Assembly: GCA_934454655.1 (NCBI GenBank)
Contig: CAKSFK010000022.1
Location: 1-28,482 of the forward strand
DNA from: an uncultured Eubacteriales bacterium
GTDB lineage: Bacteria > Bacillota > Clostridia > Oscillospirales > Acutalibacteraceae
Reading direction: 5' to 3'
Length of the DNA: 28,482 nucleotides
Shown: piece by piece, positions 13,387-22,552 of the stretch
Position numbering within the stretch: position 1 is the stretch's first letter
Layout of the letters: each line of letters starts with the position of its first letter
The notes under the pieces: model-generated
Told to the model about the DNA's origin: nothing
Seen by the model: only the letters and a program-made list of their open reading frames with translations
Database searches by the model: none
Translations under genes and position numbers: made by a program

Positions 13387-13541
13387 CTTAAGTTATTCCT
13401 TTTATCAAGTTTTTATAAACTTTTTTACTAACAGCCGAAAACACGTCCGCAAGCGGACAAAACGTACTTTTCAACCGTTTTAACCTGCTTTATTATTACT
13501 GTTATTTTTATATTTATTTTATTACGGCAAGGAGATAAAAA

Positions 13542-14642
13542 ATGAAATTTTCCGCAGAACGCAACGAACTGCTTGAAGCTGTTTCAAAACTTCAAAAAGC
13601 AGTGGGTTCAAAAACATCAATGGCGGTGCTAGAAGGCGTACTTGTTACCGCTGAGCCCGGCAAAATAACCCTTACCTCTTATAATCTTGAAATGGGTATG
13701 CGAAAAGAGCTGTTCGCAAAGTGCGACGAAGAGGGGAGCATTGTTATACCGGCACGCCTGCTTTCGGACATACTGCGCCGTATGAACGCTTCACAGGTTG
13801 TAATAACTACCGATAAAAAGCTTAACTGCAACATTAAATGCGGGGACGCTACCTTTGATATTATGGGTATGGCGGCGGAAGATTTTCCCGAAATGCCGCT
13901 TGTTACCGAGGGTCACACCGTCACAGCGGACGGAAAGGTTCTTGTTGATATGGTCAGAGGAACGTTTTTTGCCGCCGCCCAGACCGAGGGCATACGCCCG
14001 ATACTTACGGGAATAAACGTGTCGGTTGAAAACGGAGTTATGCAGTTTGTGGCGATTGACGGTTTCAGACTGGCTGTAAGAAAACAAAAGGTTGACATTT
14101 CGGACAACATTTCGTTTATAGTATCGGGCAGGGCAATAAGCGAGGCTGTAAAGCTTATTGACGAAAATACCGACAAGGTAGATATAAACATAGGCGATAA
14201 CCTTGTAAGCTTTAATATTGAAGGATATGAGTTTATCTCCCGACTTATGGAGGGCGAATTTGTAAATTTCAGCAAAAATCTCCCCGAAAGCCACAAGCAA
14301 AGGGTTGTTGTTAACACAAGGGAGCTTATAAACACGGTTGAGCGCGTGTCGCTTATTATAAGCGAGTCGTTTTCCTCACCTATTCGCTGTTATTTTAATG
14401 AACTTAACGTTGTGTTCACCTGCGCTACGTCCGTAGGCCGCGCAACCGAAACCTTTAACACCGAGCTTGAGGGTGAAAATTTTGAAATAGGGCTTAACAG
14501 CCGTTACCTTTTGGAGGCGCTTAAAGCCGCGGAAACCGAAAAGGTGCAGATTCTGTTCAACGGTCCTAATTCCGGTGTGCTTATTGAACCCACCGAGGGC
14601 GACGATTTTATGTATATGATAATGCCGATGAGGTTGAAATAA
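13542..14642 (+). CDS. dnaN: DNA polymerase III beta subunit (sliding clamp)
   Basis: Ring-shaped processivity clamp that holds DNA polymerase III and many repair proteins on DNA. It has 366 residues with three repeated clamp domains: MKFSAERNELLEAVSKLQKAV at the start, GIRPILTGINVSVENGVMQFVAIDGFRLAVRK in the second, and the characteristic C-terminal FMYMIMPMRLK. The ribosome binding site is AAGGAGAT. The stop codon is immediately followed by the ATG of yaaA with no spacer, so the downstream genes are coupled. Confidence 0.98.
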   Translation: MKFSAERNELLEAVSKLQKAVGSKTSMAVLEGVLVTAEPGKITLTSYNLEMGMRKELFAKCDEEGSIVIPARLLSDILRRMNASQVVITTDKKLNCNIKCGDATFDIMGMAAEDFPEMPLVTEGHTVTADGKVLVDMVRGTFFAAAQTEGIRPILTGINVSVENGVMQFVAIDGFRLAVRKQKVDISDNISFIVSGRAISEAVKLIDENTDKVDINIGDNLVSFNIEGYEFISRLMEGEFVNFSKNLPESHKQRVVVNTRELINTVERVSLIISESFSSPIRCYFNELNVVFTCATSVGRATETFNTELEGENFEIGLNSRYLLEALKAAETEKVQILFNGPNSGVLIEPTEGDDFMYMIMPMRLK

Positions 14643-14855
14643 ATGGAATACAGGAAAATTTCCGTTAAAGAGGATTTTATAAAGCTGGACAGCGCCTTGA
14701 AGCTTGCCGGTCTTGTATCGACGGGGGGACACGCCAAAACGGTGATACAAAACGGCGAGGTCAAGGTTAACGGCGAGGTCTGCACACAAAGAGGCAAAAA
14801 GCTTAAAACGGGCGATACCGCGGAATATGACGGAAACGGAATTGTAATAGAATGA
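14643..14855 (+). CDS. yaaA: S4-domain RNA-binding protein, YaaA type
   Basis: A 70-residue protein that is almost entirely one S4 RNA-binding motif: FIKLDSALKLAGLVSTGGHAKTVIQNGEVKVNGE, then RGKKLKTGDTAEYDG. Its place between dnaN and recF is conserved across Firmicutes, where the family is called YaaA or RlbA-like. A function in ribosome or RNA handling is presumed but not shown by the sequence. It starts right at the end of dnaN, with GAGG inside the dnaN end, and its stop overlaps the recF start by 4 bases. Confidence 0.93.
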   Translation: MEYRKISVKEDFIKLDSALKLAGLVSTGGHAKTVIQNGEVKVNGEVCTQRGKKLKTGDTAEYDGNGIVIE

Positions 14856-15916
14856 GGGTTGAAAGCCTTAAATTCCGCAATTTCAGGAATATTGAGGAAA
14901 TAGCGCTTGATAATTTCAGCGGAATGAACGTTATATGCGGGGAAAACGCACAGGGAAAAACCAATTTTTTAGAGGGAATATGGCTGTTTACGGGCGTTAA
15001 AAGCTTCAGACCGTCACCCGACCGCACGTTTGTGAAATTCGGGTGTGAAAAGGCAAGACTTGAAATGAGCTTCACGGCGGACGGAACAAAAACGGACGCG
15101 GCAATCAGCATTGACGAGCACAGAACGGCTTTTATTAACGGGAAAAAGCTTAAAAGCGCCGCGGGACTTGCGGGAAATTTTAATGCGATTGTTTTCTCGC
15201 CAACAGATTTGGAACTTGTCTCGGGCGGACCCGCGGCAAGGCGGAAATTTCTCGATATTGCAATAGGTCAGCTTTACCCCGGGTATATAAATATTCTTAA
15301 AAGCTATATAAGGTCGGTAACACAGCGCAACCGCATTATAAAGGATTTAAAGTATGACGGCACTGTCGGAATTATGCTTGACGTTTTTGAAAACGAGGCG
15401 GCGGTTTCGGGCGGTAAAATAATAAGCTACCGCAAAAGGTTTATAGAACTGATTTGCAAATATCTGCCCGAGGTGTACGGCGGAATATCGTCGGGTAAGG
15501 AAGAACTTGCCTGCGAATATAAGGCAACGTCTGAAGCCGAACGGCTTAAGGAAAGTTACCTTGAAAGCCGCAGGGAGGATATGTATACGGGTACTACCTC
15601 GGTGGGTCCTCACAGGGACGACGTTGAGTTTAAAATAAACGGCATATCCGCGCGCGGCTACGGCTCGCAGGGGCAGAAAAGAAGCGTTGCTTTAAGCGTT
15701 AAGCTGGCGCAGGCGGAAATATTTAAAAAAACCGCCGGCGAATATCCTGTTTTTTTGCTTGACGACGTTATGAGCGAGCTTGACCCCGAAAGGCAGAACT
15801 ACATTTTGAATCACATAAAGGGTATTCAGTCCTTTATAACCTGCTGTGACCCTTCAAACGTTGAAAGGCTTAAAGAGGGCAGAATTATTAACATTGCAAA
15901 CGGGAGTGCTGTTTAA
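14852..15916 (+). CDS. recF: DNA replication/repair protein RecF
   Basis: SMC-like ATPase that helps load RecA at single-strand gaps. It has 354 residues: KFRNFRNIEEI at the start, Walker A GENAQGKTN at 30-38, the ABC-type signature region GSQGQKRSVALSVKLAQAE and Walker B VFLLDDVMSELDPERQ. It has the usual compact two-lobed layout with no long coiled coil. The start overlaps yaaA by 4 bases and the stop shares one base with remB, so it sits in a tightly coupled operon. Confidence 0.97.
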   Translation: MRVESLKFRNFRNIEEIALDNFSGMNVICGENAQGKTNFLEGIWLFTGVKSFRPSPDRTFVKFGCEKARLEMSFTADGTKTDAAISIDEHRTAFINGKKLKSAAGLAGNFNAIVFSPTDLELVSGGPAARRKFLDIAIGQLYPGYINILKSYIRSVTQRNRIIKDLKYDGTVGIMLDVFENEAAVSGGKIISYRKRFIELICKYLPEVYGGISSGKEELACEYKATSEAERLKESYLESRREDMYTGTTSVGPHRDDVEFKINGISARGYGSQGQKRSVALSVKLAQAEIFKKTAGEYPVFLLDDVMSELDPERQNYILNHIKGIQSFITCCDPSNVERLKEGRIINIANGSAV

Positions 15917-16179
15917 TGTATATACACTTAGGACAGGGAACTGTTGTGCGGCTTAAGGACGTTGTGGGAATATTTGACCTTGAAAGCACCACAATTTCAA
16001 AGCATACAAGAAAGTTTTTAAACAGCGCCGAAAAAAAGGGCGAGGTTATAACAGTTTCTTACGAACTGCCCAAATCCTTTGCCGTGGTTAGCGGCGATAA
16101 AGAAAGAGCAAAGGTATATATATCCCAGCTGTCAACATCCACACTGTTAAAACGCTCGGGTTTTATAGATTCTTTATAG
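15916..16179 (+). CDS. remB: RemB/YaaB family protein (DUF370)
   Basis: A small 87-residue protein beginning MYIHLGQGTVVRLKDVVGIFDLE, the family signature, with a following ISKHTRKFLNSAE and a late AKVYISQLSTSTLLKR. In Bacillus, relatives RemA and RemB affect biofilm matrix genes and RemA binds DNA; the exact job here is not known. The order recF-remB-gyrB is standard. Its TAG stop codon lies inside a tRNA T-arm-like sequence that starts at 16177, an unusual end. Confidence 0.92.
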   Translation: MYIHLGQGTVVRLKDVVGIFDLESTTISKHTRKFLNSAEKKGEVITVSYELPKSFAVVSGDKERAKVYISQLSTSTLLKRSGFIDSL

Positions 16180-16202
16180 TGTGGCAGGACTCGAACCTGC
16201 CT
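16177..16202 (-). other. tRNA T-arm-like fragment overlapping the remB stop
   Basis: On the minus strand GGCAGG, TTCGAGT, CCTGCC is a perfect 6-bp stem with a canonical T-loop, followed by ACACTA. Over 25 bases it matches the hairpin at 10360-10384 at 22 positions. Two of the three differences are the two sides of one base pair (A-T there, G-C here), so the helix is kept by covariation. The acceptor-like partner strand is missing here. It is not a whole tRNA gene. Confidence 0.6.
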
Positions 16203-16242
16203 AAGATGAACTTCTCATATTACGAAAGGAATGTTTTTTTAA

Positions 16243-18186
16243 ATGAGTAACGACATTACAACCCCTGTAACGGAAAGCTATGACGAAAATTCCATACAGG
16301 TGCTCGAAGGGCTTGAGGCGGTGCGAAAGCGCCCCGGTATGTATATAGGCTCTACGGGTGAGCGCGGTTTACACCATTTGGTGTATGAAATTGTGGATAA
16401 CTCAATAGATGAGGCGCTTGCGGGCTACTGCGATAAAATATTGGTTGAAATACTGGACGACGGCATTATCCGCGTTACCGATAACGGGCGCGGAATACCC
16501 GTCGGAATTCATCCGCAAAAGGGAATACCCACGGTTAGCGTTGTGTTCACAATTCTGCACGCGGGCGGTAAATTCGGCGGCAGCGGATACAAGGTTTCGG
16601 GCGGACTGCACGGCGTTGGAGCTTCGGTTGTAAACGCGCTGTCAAGCTGGCTTGAGGTTGAAATTGCCGACGGCAAACACGTTTATTTGCAGAGATATGA
16701 GTGCGGCAACATTAAAACCGACCTTAAAATAATAGGCGATACCGATAAAACGGGAACAAAGGTTACCTTTAAGCCCGACCCGACAATTTTTACCGATACC
16801 ACACGTTATGATTTTGATACCCTTTTATTAAGACTGCGCGAGCAGGCATTTTTGAACGCCGGCATACGCATTGTTTTAAAGGATGAGCGCACCGATGCGG
16901 ACATTCCGCACAGGGAAGAGGATCTGCACTTTGAGGGCGGAATTAAATCCTACGTTGAATTTTTGCTTGAAAAGAGCAAAAAGGACAGACTTAATCAGGA
17001 TGTTATTTATTTAAGCGGTTCCTCGGGCGACTCTATGGCGGAAATTGCACTTCTTTGGAGTACCGGGTATGACACAAAGATTATGTCCTTTGCAAATACC
17101 ATTCACACGGTGGACGGCGGCACGCACGAAAGCGCCTTTAAAACAAGCCTTGCAAGGGTTATAAACAAATACGCCAGAACCTTTAAATTTTTAAAGGATA
17201 ACGACGCAAATTTAAAGAGCGAAGATATAAACGAGGGTCTTGTGGCGGTTGTAAGCGTGAAACTCACTGACGCGCAGTTTGAATCGCAGACCAAGGCAAA
17301 GCTGGGCAATACGGCAATAGGCACGCTTGTAAACAACATTGTTGCCGAAAAGATGATGAATTATCTTGAAGATCACCCGACAGAAGCTAAGATAATTCTT
17401 GATAAGTCAATTGCCTCCTCAAACGCCCGCGAGGCGGCGCAGAAGGCAAGAGAATTGCAAAGAAACAAATCGGGCATAGGCGGCAAAACCAGAATGCCCG
17501 AAAAACTGACCGATTGCATTTCAAACGACCCGACAAAGACCGAAATATTCATAGTTGAGGGAGATTCCGCGGGCGGTTCTGCCGTTGAGGGCAGAAACAG
17601 TACCTATCAGGCAATACTTCCGCTTTGGGGAAAAATGCTCAATGTTGAAAAAGCAAGGGTGGACAAGGTTTACGGTAACGATAAGCTGACCCCCGTTATA
17701 GTGGCTCTCGGCACGGGAATTGCCGAAAATTTTGATATAACCAAACTTCGTTACGATAAAATCGTTATTATGGCGGATGCCGATGTTGACGGCTCGCACA
17801 TCAGAACCCTGCTTTTAACATTCTTCTTCCGCTATATGCCCGAGCTTATTGAAACGGGACATATATATTTAGCCCAGCCGCCGCTTTACCGCGTTGCAAA
17901 GGGTAAGAGATATTTTGACGCCTTTACCGATGAGGAAAAGGACAGATATGTTGCGGAACTCGGCGGTGAACCCGATGTTCAGCGTTATAAGGGTCTTGGT
18001 GAAATGAACCCCGAGCAGCTGTGGGAAACAACGCTTGACCCCGAACACAGAACAATGTTGAGGGTTAATATGGAGGACGCCGAAATTGCCGATAAGACCT
18101 TTACAATGCTTATGGGCGAAGAGGTTGAGCCGAGAAGAAAATTCATTGAAGATAACGCGGTATTCGCGACCGATCTTGATATTTAA
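16243..18186 (+). CDS. gyrB: DNA gyrase subunit B
   Basis: ATPase subunit of gyrase, which introduces negative supercoils with GyrA. It has 647 residues. The GHKL ATPase domain has YEIVDNSIDEA with catalytic Glu49 and Asn53, DNGRGIP and GGLHGVGASVVNALS. The TOPRIM domain has EGDSAGGSA from 439 and DADVDGSH at 512-519. The C-terminal RYKGLGEMNPEQLWETT is typical. PLWGKM stands where E. coli has PLKGKI (quinolone-related Lys447). The ribosome binding site is GAAAGGA. It follows remB after 63 bases and precedes gyrA by 13. Confidence 0.98.
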   Translation: MSNDITTPVTESYDENSIQVLEGLEAVRKRPGMYIGSTGERGLHHLVYEIVDNSIDEALAGYCDKILVEILDDGIIRVTDNGRGIPVGIHPQKGIPTVSVVFTILHAGGKFGGSGYKVSGGLHGVGASVVNALSSWLEVEIADGKHVYLQRYECGNIKTDLKIIGDTDKTGTKVTFKPDPTIFTDTTRYDFDTLLLRLREQAFLNAGIRIVLKDERTDADIPHREEDLHFEGGIKSYVEFLLEKSKKDRLNQDVIYLSGSSGDSMAEIALLWSTGYDTKIMSFANTIHTVDGGTHESAFKTSLARVINKYARTFKFLKDNDANLKSEDINEGLVAVVSVKLTDAQFESQTKAKLGNTAIGTLVNNIVAEKMMNYLEDHPTEAKIILDKSIASSNAREAAQKARELQRNKSGIGGKTRMPEKLTDCISNDPTKTEIFIVEGDSAGGSAVEGRNSTYQAILPLWGKMLNVEKARVDKVYGNDKLTPVIVALGTGIAENFDITKLRYDKIVIMADADVDGSHIRTLLLTFFFRYMPELIETGHIYLAQPPLYRVAKGKRYFDAFTDEEKDRYVAELGGEPDVQRYKGLGEMNPEQLWETTLDPEHRTMLRVNMEDAEIADKTFTMLMGEEVEPRRKFIEDNAVFATDLDI

Positions 18187-18199
18187 GGGGTGAGAGAAA

Positions 18200-20749
18200 A
18201 TGGCAAAACAGGAAAACGTTTACTGGCCGAGCGACGAAGAAACCAAAATTGTCCCGGTTGAAATTGTAGACGAAATTAAGGGCAGTATGCTCCAGTATTC
18301 AATGTCGGTACTTGTAGGCCGTGCGATACCCGATGTGCGCGACGGCTTAAAGCCCGTTCACAGAAGAATACTTTACACAATGTTTGAAAACGGACTGACG
18401 CCAGATAAAGCATACCGTAAATGCGCCGATACCGTAGGTTCGGTGCTCGGACGTTATCATCCGCACGGCGACGCCAGCGTTTATGACGCAATGGTGCGTA
18501 TGGCGCAGGATTTTTCTCTGCGTTATCCTTTGATAGACGGTCACGGAAACTTCGGTAATATTGACGGTTACCCCGCGGCTGCCTACCGTTATACCGAATC
18601 GAGAATGAACAGGCTTTCTCTTCATATGCTCGATGATATTAACAAGGAAACGGTTGATTTTCAGCCGAACTACGATAACCGTTTAAACGAACCCGAGGTT
18701 CTTCCCGTAAGATTTCCGCAGCTGCTCGTCAACGGCTCTTCGGGTATAGCCGTCGGTATGGCAACCGAAATTCCGCCGCATAACTTAGGCGAAGTAATTG
18801 ACGGTATGTGCGCCCTTATTGATAACCCCGAGGCGGATTTGCAGGAAATTTGCAAGTATATAAAGGGACCCGATTTCCCCACGGGCGGCATTATAATGGG
18901 CAGGAGCGGTATCCGCGCGGCTTACGCCACGGGCAGAGGCAAAATAACCCTCAGGGGCAAAGCCGAAATTGAGGAAACCAAAAACGGCAAATACCGCATT
19001 GTTATAACCGAAATTCCCTACAAGGTACGCAAAAAGGACCTTGTTAAGGCAATTTACGACCAGGCGGCAGATAAGAAAATTGAGGGAATAGACGATGTTG
19101 TGGACTATTCCTCAAAGCGTGACGGCGGTATCAGAATAATAGTTGACCTAAAAAAGGACGCAAACCCGCAGGTTGTGCTTAACAAGCTTTACAAGAACAC
19201 CGCCTTGCAGACCACAATAGGCACAATACTGCTTGCAATTGTAAACGGCAAGCCGCAGATATTAACGCTTAAGGATATGTTGCAAAACTGCATAGACTTC
19301 CAGTGCGATATTATCCGCCGCCGCACCGCTTACGACAAGCGCAAGGCAGAGGAGCGCGCCCACATTTTAGAGGGCTTAAAGGTAGCGCTTGATTTTATTG
19401 ACGAGGTTATTAAAATAATCCGCTCAAGCAAGACTATACCCGAAAGCAAACAGGCGCTGTCCGACCGTTTCGGGCTTGACGATATTCAGACCACCGCAAT
19501 CGTACAGATGCAGTTAGGTAAGTTATCGGGTCTTGAAAAACAGAAAATTCTTGACGAATTGCAGGAAAAGCTGGACTTTATTAAAGAGTGCGAAGCAATT
19601 TTGGCAAGCCATGAACGTATACTTGATATAGTAAAGACCGAGGCTTTAAATCTCCGCGATAAATTCTCGGACGACCGCCGTACCGAAATCACCGATGTTT
19701 TGGGCGACGTTGATATTGAGGATCTTATCCCCGAGGAGCAGTGCGTGCTTACAAAAACGCAGAACGGCTTTATTAAACGCCTTCCTGCAGATACTTATAA
19801 CGTTCAGCACCGCGGCGGCAGAGGAATTACGGGTATGACCACCCGTGACGACGACACGGTTGAAAATATGTTTGTATGCTCCTCGCACGATTACATTATG
19901 CTGTTCTCAAACCTCGGCAGAATGTACCGCATTAAGGCTTACGAAATACCCGAGGGCAGCCGTACCTCAAAGGGAATGAATATTATAAATATTCTGCCCC
20001 TTATGCCGAACGAAAAGATAACCATTATCTTGCCTGCCTCCGAACTTGACGAGGAACGCTATATAACAATGGTTACTAAGAAGGGTATTATTAAGCGCAC
20101 CAAGCTTTCCGAGTTCAGAAACACAAGAAAGAGCGGTATTATTGCCATTTCCATTGATGACGATGATGAGCTTACCTTTGTTAAGATGACAAACGGGGAA
20201 AACAACCTGTTTATCGCCACCAAAAAGGGTATGGCAATTCAGTTTAATGAAAATCAGGTTCGTGCTATGGGCAGAGGTGCCAGAGGCGTTAAGGCTATTA
20301 CAATGAAGCCCGAAGACTTCGTGGTTTCAATGGAAATAACGAGTGACGACACCAAACTTTTAACCATTACCGAAACGGGCTACGGCAGAATAAGCCCGAT
20401 AGGCGATTACCGCCTGCAATCCCGCGGCGGCAAGGGTCTTACGAACTACCGCGTTGAAAAATACGGCGATGTTGCGGCGTCGCTTGCCGTAACGGGCGAA
20501 GAGGATATTATAATGATAGCCTCAAACGGCATAATAATAAGGATATTCTCGGGCGATATTTCCACCTTTGCGCGTCCCGCTAAGGGCGTTCGCGTTATGA
20601 AGGTGGGCGAGGGTGAAAAGATACTCTCGGTTGCGGTGACCGAGCATAGCGACGAAGATCCGACCGACCTGCCCGAAACACCCGACGCGGACGCGGGCGC
20701 GGTTGAAAATGAACCCGAGGAGCAAACGGAAGAAACAGCGGAAGAATAA
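18200..20749 (+). CDS. gyrA: DNA gyrase subunit A
   Basis: DNA cleavage and rejoining subunit of gyrase, 849 residues. The winged-helix start is IPDVRDGLKPVHRRILY, and the catalytic Tyr is 131 in YRYTESR. The quinolone-binding loop reads HPHGDASVYDAMVRM, so the E. coli Ser83 place is Ala92 and the Asp87 place is Asp96. The C-terminal beta-pinwheel begins near 510 with the GyrA-box QHRGGRG and ends with an acidic tail (about 815-849, rich in E, D and P) that may tune supercoiling. The start follows GGGGTGAG. It is co-directional with gyrB; no terminator is evident after it. Confidence 0.98.
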   Translation: MAKQENVYWPSDEETKIVPVEIVDEIKGSMLQYSMSVLVGRAIPDVRDGLKPVHRRILYTMFENGLTPDKAYRKCADTVGSVLGRYHPHGDASVYDAMVRMAQDFSLRYPLIDGHGNFGNIDGYPAAAYRYTESRMNRLSLHMLDDINKETVDFQPNYDNRLNEPEVLPVRFPQLLVNGSSGIAVGMATEIPPHNLGEVIDGMCALIDNPEADLQEICKYIKGPDFPTGGIIMGRSGIRAAYATGRGKITLRGKAEIEETKNGKYRIVITEIPYKVRKKDLVKAIYDQAADKKIEGIDDVVDYSSKRDGGIRIIVDLKKDANPQVVLNKLYKNTALQTTIGTILLAIVNGKPQILTLKDMLQNCIDFQCDIIRRRTAYDKRKAEERAHILEGLKVALDFIDEVIKIIRSSKTIPESKQALSDRFGLDDIQTTAIVQMQLGKLSGLEKQKILDELQEKLDFIKECEAILASHERILDIVKTEALNLRDKFSDDRRTEITDVLGDVDIEDLIPEEQCVLTKTQNGFIKRLPADTYNVQHRGGRGITGMTTRDDDTVENMFVCSSHDYIMLFSNLGRMYRIKAYEIPEGSRTSKGMNIINILPLMPNEKITIILPASELDEERYITMVTKKGIIKRTKLSEFRNTRKSGIIAISIDDDDELTFVKMTNGENNLFIATKKGMAIQFNENQVRAMGRGARGVKAITMKPEDFVVSMEITSDDTKLLTITETGYGRISPIGDYRLQSRGGKGLTNYRVEKYGDVAASLAVTGEEDIIMIASNGIIIRIFSGDISTFARPAKGVRVMKVGEGEKILSVAVTEHSDEDPTDLPETPDADAGAVENEPEEQTEETAEE

Positions 20750-20801
20750 TTATTTATTTTTGGGGCAAACGGGGATAAAATTCTGAAATAAGGTGAAAAA
20801 A

Positions 20802-21884
20802 ATGAGCGAAAACAATTTTCAGAACGGGTCGCAGAACAGCGAAAATAACGTAAATGATACGTTTAGCGAACCCGGCGTAACAGCCGGGAGCGCACCCTAT
20901 GTTACCTTTGTACCCTACGGATACACACTTAATACTTACAGGGAAAAACAGAAGATAAGAAAAACCGCGCTGGCGGCTGGCTGCTGCTTTTTGGCGGCGC
21001 TCGGAATAATGTTTTTCTGGAGCTTTATTTACCTGTTTGTTATGTCAAGACTGGGTTTTACAACCCAAAAAGCAAGAGAAATTATCTCCGACCCCGCAGT
21101 GTTGCAGATCGTGCAGGTTGTAATTTCAACCCTTACCTTTACTCTGCCGTTTATTGTTATTTATAAATCGTTCGGTTACAGAATAAGCGAGCTTGTCCCG
21201 CTGAAAAAGCCGAAAGGTGACAACCTTGCCGCACTGTTCTTTTTGGGAATTTCGTTTTGCGCGTTTGCCAACATTGCCACGTCGCAGGCCTCGTACTTTT
21301 TCGAAAGCTTCGGAATTGACTACAATGTTGATTACGGCGACAACCCGAAAGGCTTTTTCGGATTTATTCTCTCGGTTATAGCAACGGCAATTGTGCCGGG
21401 ACTTGTTGAGGAGTTTGCCTGCCGCGGCATTGTTTTGGGTTCGCTCAGAAAATACGGTGACGCTTTTGCGCTTATTACCTCATCCGCCCTTTTCGGGCTT
21501 ATGCACGGAAATTTCGAGCAGATGCCGTTTGCGTTTACCGTGGGTCTGGTTCTGGGCTTCCTGGTTTTAAAAACCGGCTCTCTTTGGCTCTCGGTTGCGG
21601 TTCATGTCTTTAACAATTTGGTGTCGGTTGTGTTTTCATACCTGCCGAACAGCATTTCACAGCAGGAGCAGAATGTAATATACTCGCTGTTTTTGGCGGT
21701 CTGCCTTGTTTTGGGCGTGCTTGCCGTTGCGTTGTTAAGCGGCAGTGAGGGACTCTTTAAATTTAGAGCCGACAGGCTTGAAAGTACAAATAAACAGCGG
21801 TTTAAATGGTTCTTTACCTCTCCGATAATTATTGTTTTCACCGTTTTTTGCTTTTTGGAGTCACTTGTTTATTTTGGGGGTTGA
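20802..21884 (+). CDS. CPBP-family intramembrane metalloprotease (CAAX/ABI type)
   Basis: A 360-residue membrane protein with a polar Asn/Ser-rich N-terminal tail (1-50) and about eight membrane segments. The protease motifs are complete: EEFACR at 203-208, FGLMH at 231-235 and His268 followed by Asn271-Asn272. These residues bind zinc in the family. Substrates of bacterial members are mostly unknown; some confer bacteriocin self-immunity. I chose ATG at 20802 because AAGGTG (20790-20795) is well placed for it; a GTG at 20793 overlaps that site. It lies 52 bases after gyrA, with no terminator between, and just ahead of another membrane protein. Confidence 0.9.
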   Translation: MSENNFQNGSQNSENNVNDTFSEPGVTAGSAPYVTFVPYGYTLNTYREKQKIRKTALAAGCCFLAALGIMFFWSFIYLFVMSRLGFTTQKAREIISDPAVLQIVQVVISTLTFTLPFIVIYKSFGYRISELVPLKKPKGDNLAALFFLGISFCAFANIATSQASYFFESFGIDYNVDYGDNPKGFFGFILSVIATAIVPGLVEEFACRGIVLGSLRKYGDAFALITSSALFGLMHGNFEQMPFAFTVGLVLGFLVLKTGSLWLSVAVHVFNNLVSVVFSYLPNSISQQEQNVIYSLFLAVCLVLGVLAVALLSGSEGLFKFRADRLESTNKQRFKWFFTSPIIIVFTVFCFLESLVYFGG

Positions 21885-21889
21885 TGTAA

Positions 21890-22552
21890 ATGGCATTTCC
21901 TTTTGCAATTGATTTTGACGCTTTGGGTATTTCGAGGGCGGCTTACAGCGCATTTCTTATTGCCTTTGCGGCTTACAGCGCGGTGTTTCTCGCAGTTGCG
22001 CTGGCTCTTTATATACTGCGCGCCGTCGGTATTTACAAAATGGCGTTAAACGCGGGTATAAAACAGCCGTGGATTGCTTTTGTACCGGTTGCGAACGCTT
22101 ACACATTCGGGCTTATTGCCGAAAAAAATAACAGAAAAAAAACAACCGAAAAAACAAAGTTCAGCGTTGTGTTGCTTACACTCAGAATAATCGGTACAGT
22201 GTTTTTTGTTGCCGCGGCGGTAACATTTGTTATAGCCACCTCTAAAATATTAACATTTGCGTATACCGCATATGAAAACGATACCAGGCTTTCACTTGAG
22301 GCTTTTGGAAGTATTGTGCTTCCGATAGTTCTTTTTGCGGTTTTCACGCTTGTAACGCTTGCGTTTATTATTATAAGATACATTGCACTCTGGCACATAT
22401 ACAACGCGTACGACAGCTCGAACGCCGCCGCGTATACGGTGGTTTCCGTTTTGTTTAATTTCACCGACCCCATATTTCTGTTTATACTGCGTAACCGAAC
22501 TCCGATGTTCGGGGCGGACGCGGCGAATGAGTATACGGGCAGTGTTCTATGA
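21890..22552 (+). CDS. Membrane protein of unknown function, 220 aa
   Basis: I do not recognise a named family. It has four or five membrane segments: about 17-45, about 85-105 and 107-125, about 138-165, and a last hydrophobic stretch near 185-205. A conserved-looking loop YKMALNAGIKQPWIAFVPVANAYTFGLIAE connects the first two. A Lys-rich cytoplasmic patch (NNRKKTTEKTK) follows. The start lies 5 bases after the CPBP protease stop, with GGGGGTTGATG as binding site, and the stop overlaps tadA by 4 bases, so the three are coupled. It contains no catalytic motif I can see. Confidence 0.85.
   Translation: MAFPFAIDFDALGISRAAYSAFLIAFAAYSAVFLAVALALYILRAVGIYKMALNAGIKQPWIAFVPVANAYTFGLIAEKNNRKKTTEKTKFSVVLLTLRIIGTVFFVAAAVTFVIATSKILTFAYTAYENDTRLSLEAFGSIVLPIVLFAVFTLVTLAFIIIRYIALWHIYNAYDSSNAAAYTVVSVLFNFTDPIFLFILRNRTPMFGADAANEYTGSVL

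Larger units (their letters stand above)
13327..13541 (+). other. Probable replication origin (dnaA-dnaN spacer)
   Basis: A 215-base AT-rich gap between dnaA and dnaN, the usual place of the unwinding part of Firmicutes origins. It contains one consensus DnaA box on the plus strand (13331-13339) and one variant box on the minus strand (13378-13386). A very AT-rich stretch (about 13386-13440) and a second (13480-13530) follow. A TTTTCAACC 9-mer occurs twice (13340-13348 and 13468-13476) as weak box-like sequence. A small palindrome GTCCGCAAGCGGAC lies at about 13446-13459. I could not make out a convincing DnaA-trio run by eye. Cumulative GC skew would confirm the origin. Confidence 0.75.

Noticed and set aside
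13446..13459. GTCCGCAAGCGGAC palindrome in the origin region as a terminator of dnaA
   Set aside because: Short stem and no adjacent T-run; may be incidental or part of origin structure.
16180..16202. Partial tRNA gene call
   Set aside because: Only the T-arm and one acceptor strand are present; no D-arm or anticodon arm can be folded, so it is listed as a fragment rather than a tRNA.
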